Assembly (NCBI RefSeq): GCF_000023125.1
Contig: NC_013037.1
Coordinates: 1,736,001 to 1,800,000, forward strand
Length of the DNA: 64,000 nucleotides
Direction of reading: 5' to 3'
DNA from: Dyadobacter fermentans DSM 18053
GTDB lineage: Bacteria; Bacteroidota; Bacteroidia; Cytophagales; Spirosomataceae
In this document: positions 63,601 to 64,000 of the stretch, one piece after another
How positions within the stretch are numbered: position 1 is the first letter of the stretch
How the letters are laid out: every line of letters begins with the position of its first letter
The notes under the pieces: model-generated
Told to the model about the DNA's origin: nothing
Seen by the model: the letters and a program-made list of their open reading frames with translations, nothing else
The model's database searches: none
Translations under genes and position numbers: made by a program

Positions 63601-64000
63601 ATTCGAGCAGCGGGCTGCGCAGGACATTGTTTCCTTTGAAGTATACGCGGTCGGCTTTGCAATCGATAAACAGCGGCCGGTTACCTCCTACCCACATCCC
63701 GCGTCTCAGCGTATCGTACACCATCACTTTTAGCTCAAAGCCACGGAAATCGAATTTGCGGGCGTCGGGAAACAGATCGGTGACAGGACCTAGTTTATTA
63801 TTTTGGTAAACAAACAGGCCATCGGAGGTCCCGATCCAGATGCGCTGCCGGCCATCCTGACGGATGCTGACGATGTAGCGATTTGCCAGCTCTCGAAACC
63901 GGGGATCATGCGAAAAGCGGCCGTTTTTTTTATCAAACAAAAGCACACCGCGCCGCAGGCCGATCATCAGCGTGTCCTCTCCGCCGAACGGCCAAATCGC
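60668..64000 (-). CDS. Propeller-sensor histidine kinase with GAF domain, 5' end outside window
   Basis: Open at the window edge; at least 1110 residues. The first visible residues (AIWPFGGEDTLMIGLRRG) are within the periplasmic propeller, so the start lies beyond 64000. Propeller repeats such as RIWIGTSDGLFVYQNN and NVWLGTINGVSKTL are followed by a Y_Y_Y domain (YSYQLVGLDNDWVMAGRN), a membrane helix (WWFFVVCALATGGSLYWFA), a GAF domain (GEGIVGTAAATGLPQIIGDT, FSELAVPILHEGQVIGVIDS) and the LytS-type His_kinase domain (LRAQMNPHFIFNCLNSIQEC) with ATP box LLQPFVENGLWHGL. The GAF between the propeller and kinase is an extra cytoplasmic sensor. Its partner is the LytTR regulator downstream. Confidence 0.95.
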   Translation of the reverse strand, partial: AIWPFGGEDTLMIGLRRGVLLFDKKNGRFSHDPRFRELANRYIVSIRQDGRQRIWIGTSDGLFVYQNNKLGPVTDLFPDARKFDFRGFELKVMVYDTLRRGMWVGGNRPLFIDCKADRVYFKGNNVLRSPLLESAKVHAIAVDRTGNVWYGCDTDPSLNYWNYRTGKVDTHYALDGKLIGEGCNFIFMDRQDRLWVSTWLFAAFVKEPGQPFRKIEYSQDQAYTIAYGHFRDAISDAQGNVWLGTINGVSKTLPKNPIEAIYKLPSFPFFLETNFAHANSITVDGSMIVACKEDGVVFYNTADRKYQKFVTPSKRLRNNRFVMTAKVDDTWWFAGFDGIYSLSPGETVLRRFNQTKPGLASYEAPFVFLDKQKNIWFQIDGDAIYRYQPATKTTLRFDGTDPRYGLFAFADAQAFIPLSNGDILFSVQGKGMLRYDHQREHFSMLPAPDIAEEYIYEMRQSKTGEIWAAATSSGLLKIDAGGKVIRSITTKDGLPYDQISSLGIDDKGVIWCASREGLATYDPASNNVSKVELDLGKTLQDYWNYVTLAEGKIYAVMLDHVVVINPRHFASVPVQKPPAITSVKIFGQERLQDLDGGPLELNPDESFVAFQYASLSHRDIPSLQYSYQLVGLDNDWVMAGRNITASYTNLLPGEYVFKVRSTDENGRWMRTAQTLSLKVLPHWWQTWWFFVVCALATGGSLYWFARIYTKRRHKKDLDDTIEYFANSVYGDNSVNEICWDIARNCISKLHFEDCVVYLLDKETNTLIQKAAYGPKSPKEYEILNPIEIPVGEGIVGTAAATGLPQIIGDTSKDPRYIIDDQARFSELAVPILHEGQVIGVIDSEHPSKNFYNHDHVRAISTIAAISANKITEAMARAQAERQEIMLLRINKMLAESQLMALRAQMNPHFIFNCLNSIQECIVTQKYTEASKYLNKFAKLFRLVLNNSGRNLVTIAEERDVLELYLELELMRFGQGFTYSIEIDPELEDDYVRLPSMLLQPFVENGLWHGLMHKQGDRHMRISFFLTGPEQFACEIEDNGIGRKKSAELRQNSSRTREHESRGIRICEDRIDVLARQGNHAQMEVTDLYDDAGNPTGTLVRIELSTYLYQT

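Overview
The window comes from a Bacteroidota genome, most likely an environmental Cytophagales member of the Dyadobacter/Spirosoma kind (inference). The evidence is three SusC-type receptors, two SusD proteins, two ECF sigma/FecR pairs, a hybrid two-component sensor fused to an AraC domain, GAF/propeller histidine kinases, LytTR regulators, promoters of the TAnnTTTG type, and start codons without Shine-Dalgarno sequences. GC content is moderately high, which produces many long antisense open frames that are not genes. I saw no rRNA, tRNA, CRISPR array or insertion sequence.

Layout. 1-3712 (minus): ECF sigma factor, FecR anti-sigma factor and a SusC receptor cut by the window edge. 3854-7611 (minus): a response regulator translationally coupled to a 1118-residue hybrid kinase with two kinase cores. 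7954-11437 (plus): a lipoprotein, a 74-residue protein and a SusC-unrelated outer-membrane barrel, each followed by a clear terminator. 11505-12407: an ArsR/AHSA1 pair behind a promoter with two palindromic operators. 12448-14094: a quinone reductase and a LysR regulator, divergent around a dyad. 14259-17496: a haem-binding/cytochrome P460-type protein, a small lipoprotein and a LytS/LytTR pair. 17659-18339: a metal-dependent hydrolase.

18514-23787 is the most unusual locus. Behind a textbook Bacteroidota promoter lie a small secreted protein, a two-Ig-domain chaperone-like protein, a 902-residue usher-like outer-membrane protein and two more small secreted proteins; at least two of the three small proteins are paralogues. 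It looks like a chaperone-usher-type (or Gram-negative WxL/DUF916-like) surface fibre system far from known families. 23826-25218 holds a DinB protein and a Nudix protein.

25289-42572 (minus) carries a PQQ-type sugar dehydrogenase with PKD and cytochrome c domains, a GT-C-like membrane protein, and a polysaccharide utilisation locus (HTCS, SusC, SusD, GH30 lipoprotein), with TreZ upstream. 42699-46548 (minus) is an operon of two flavin amine oxidases and a possible haem-barrel protein. 46948-48378 is a Tat-exported Gfo/Idh/MocA oxidoreductase with a pentapeptide repeat insert.

48722-64000 is a second utilisation locus: sigma factor, a repeat-rich intergenic region, FecR, SusC, SusD, a frameshifted GH28 pectinase and a GH43 enzyme, followed on the minus strand by a LytTR regulator and a propeller/GAF kinase that runs off the window. 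GH28 plus GH43 suggests pectin or arabinan side-chain use (inference). In both complete loci a terminator-like hairpin separates susD from the first hydrolase, which would give more binding proteins than enzyme. The two SusC proteins beside FecR carry a signalling (STN) domain; the one beside the HTCS does not.
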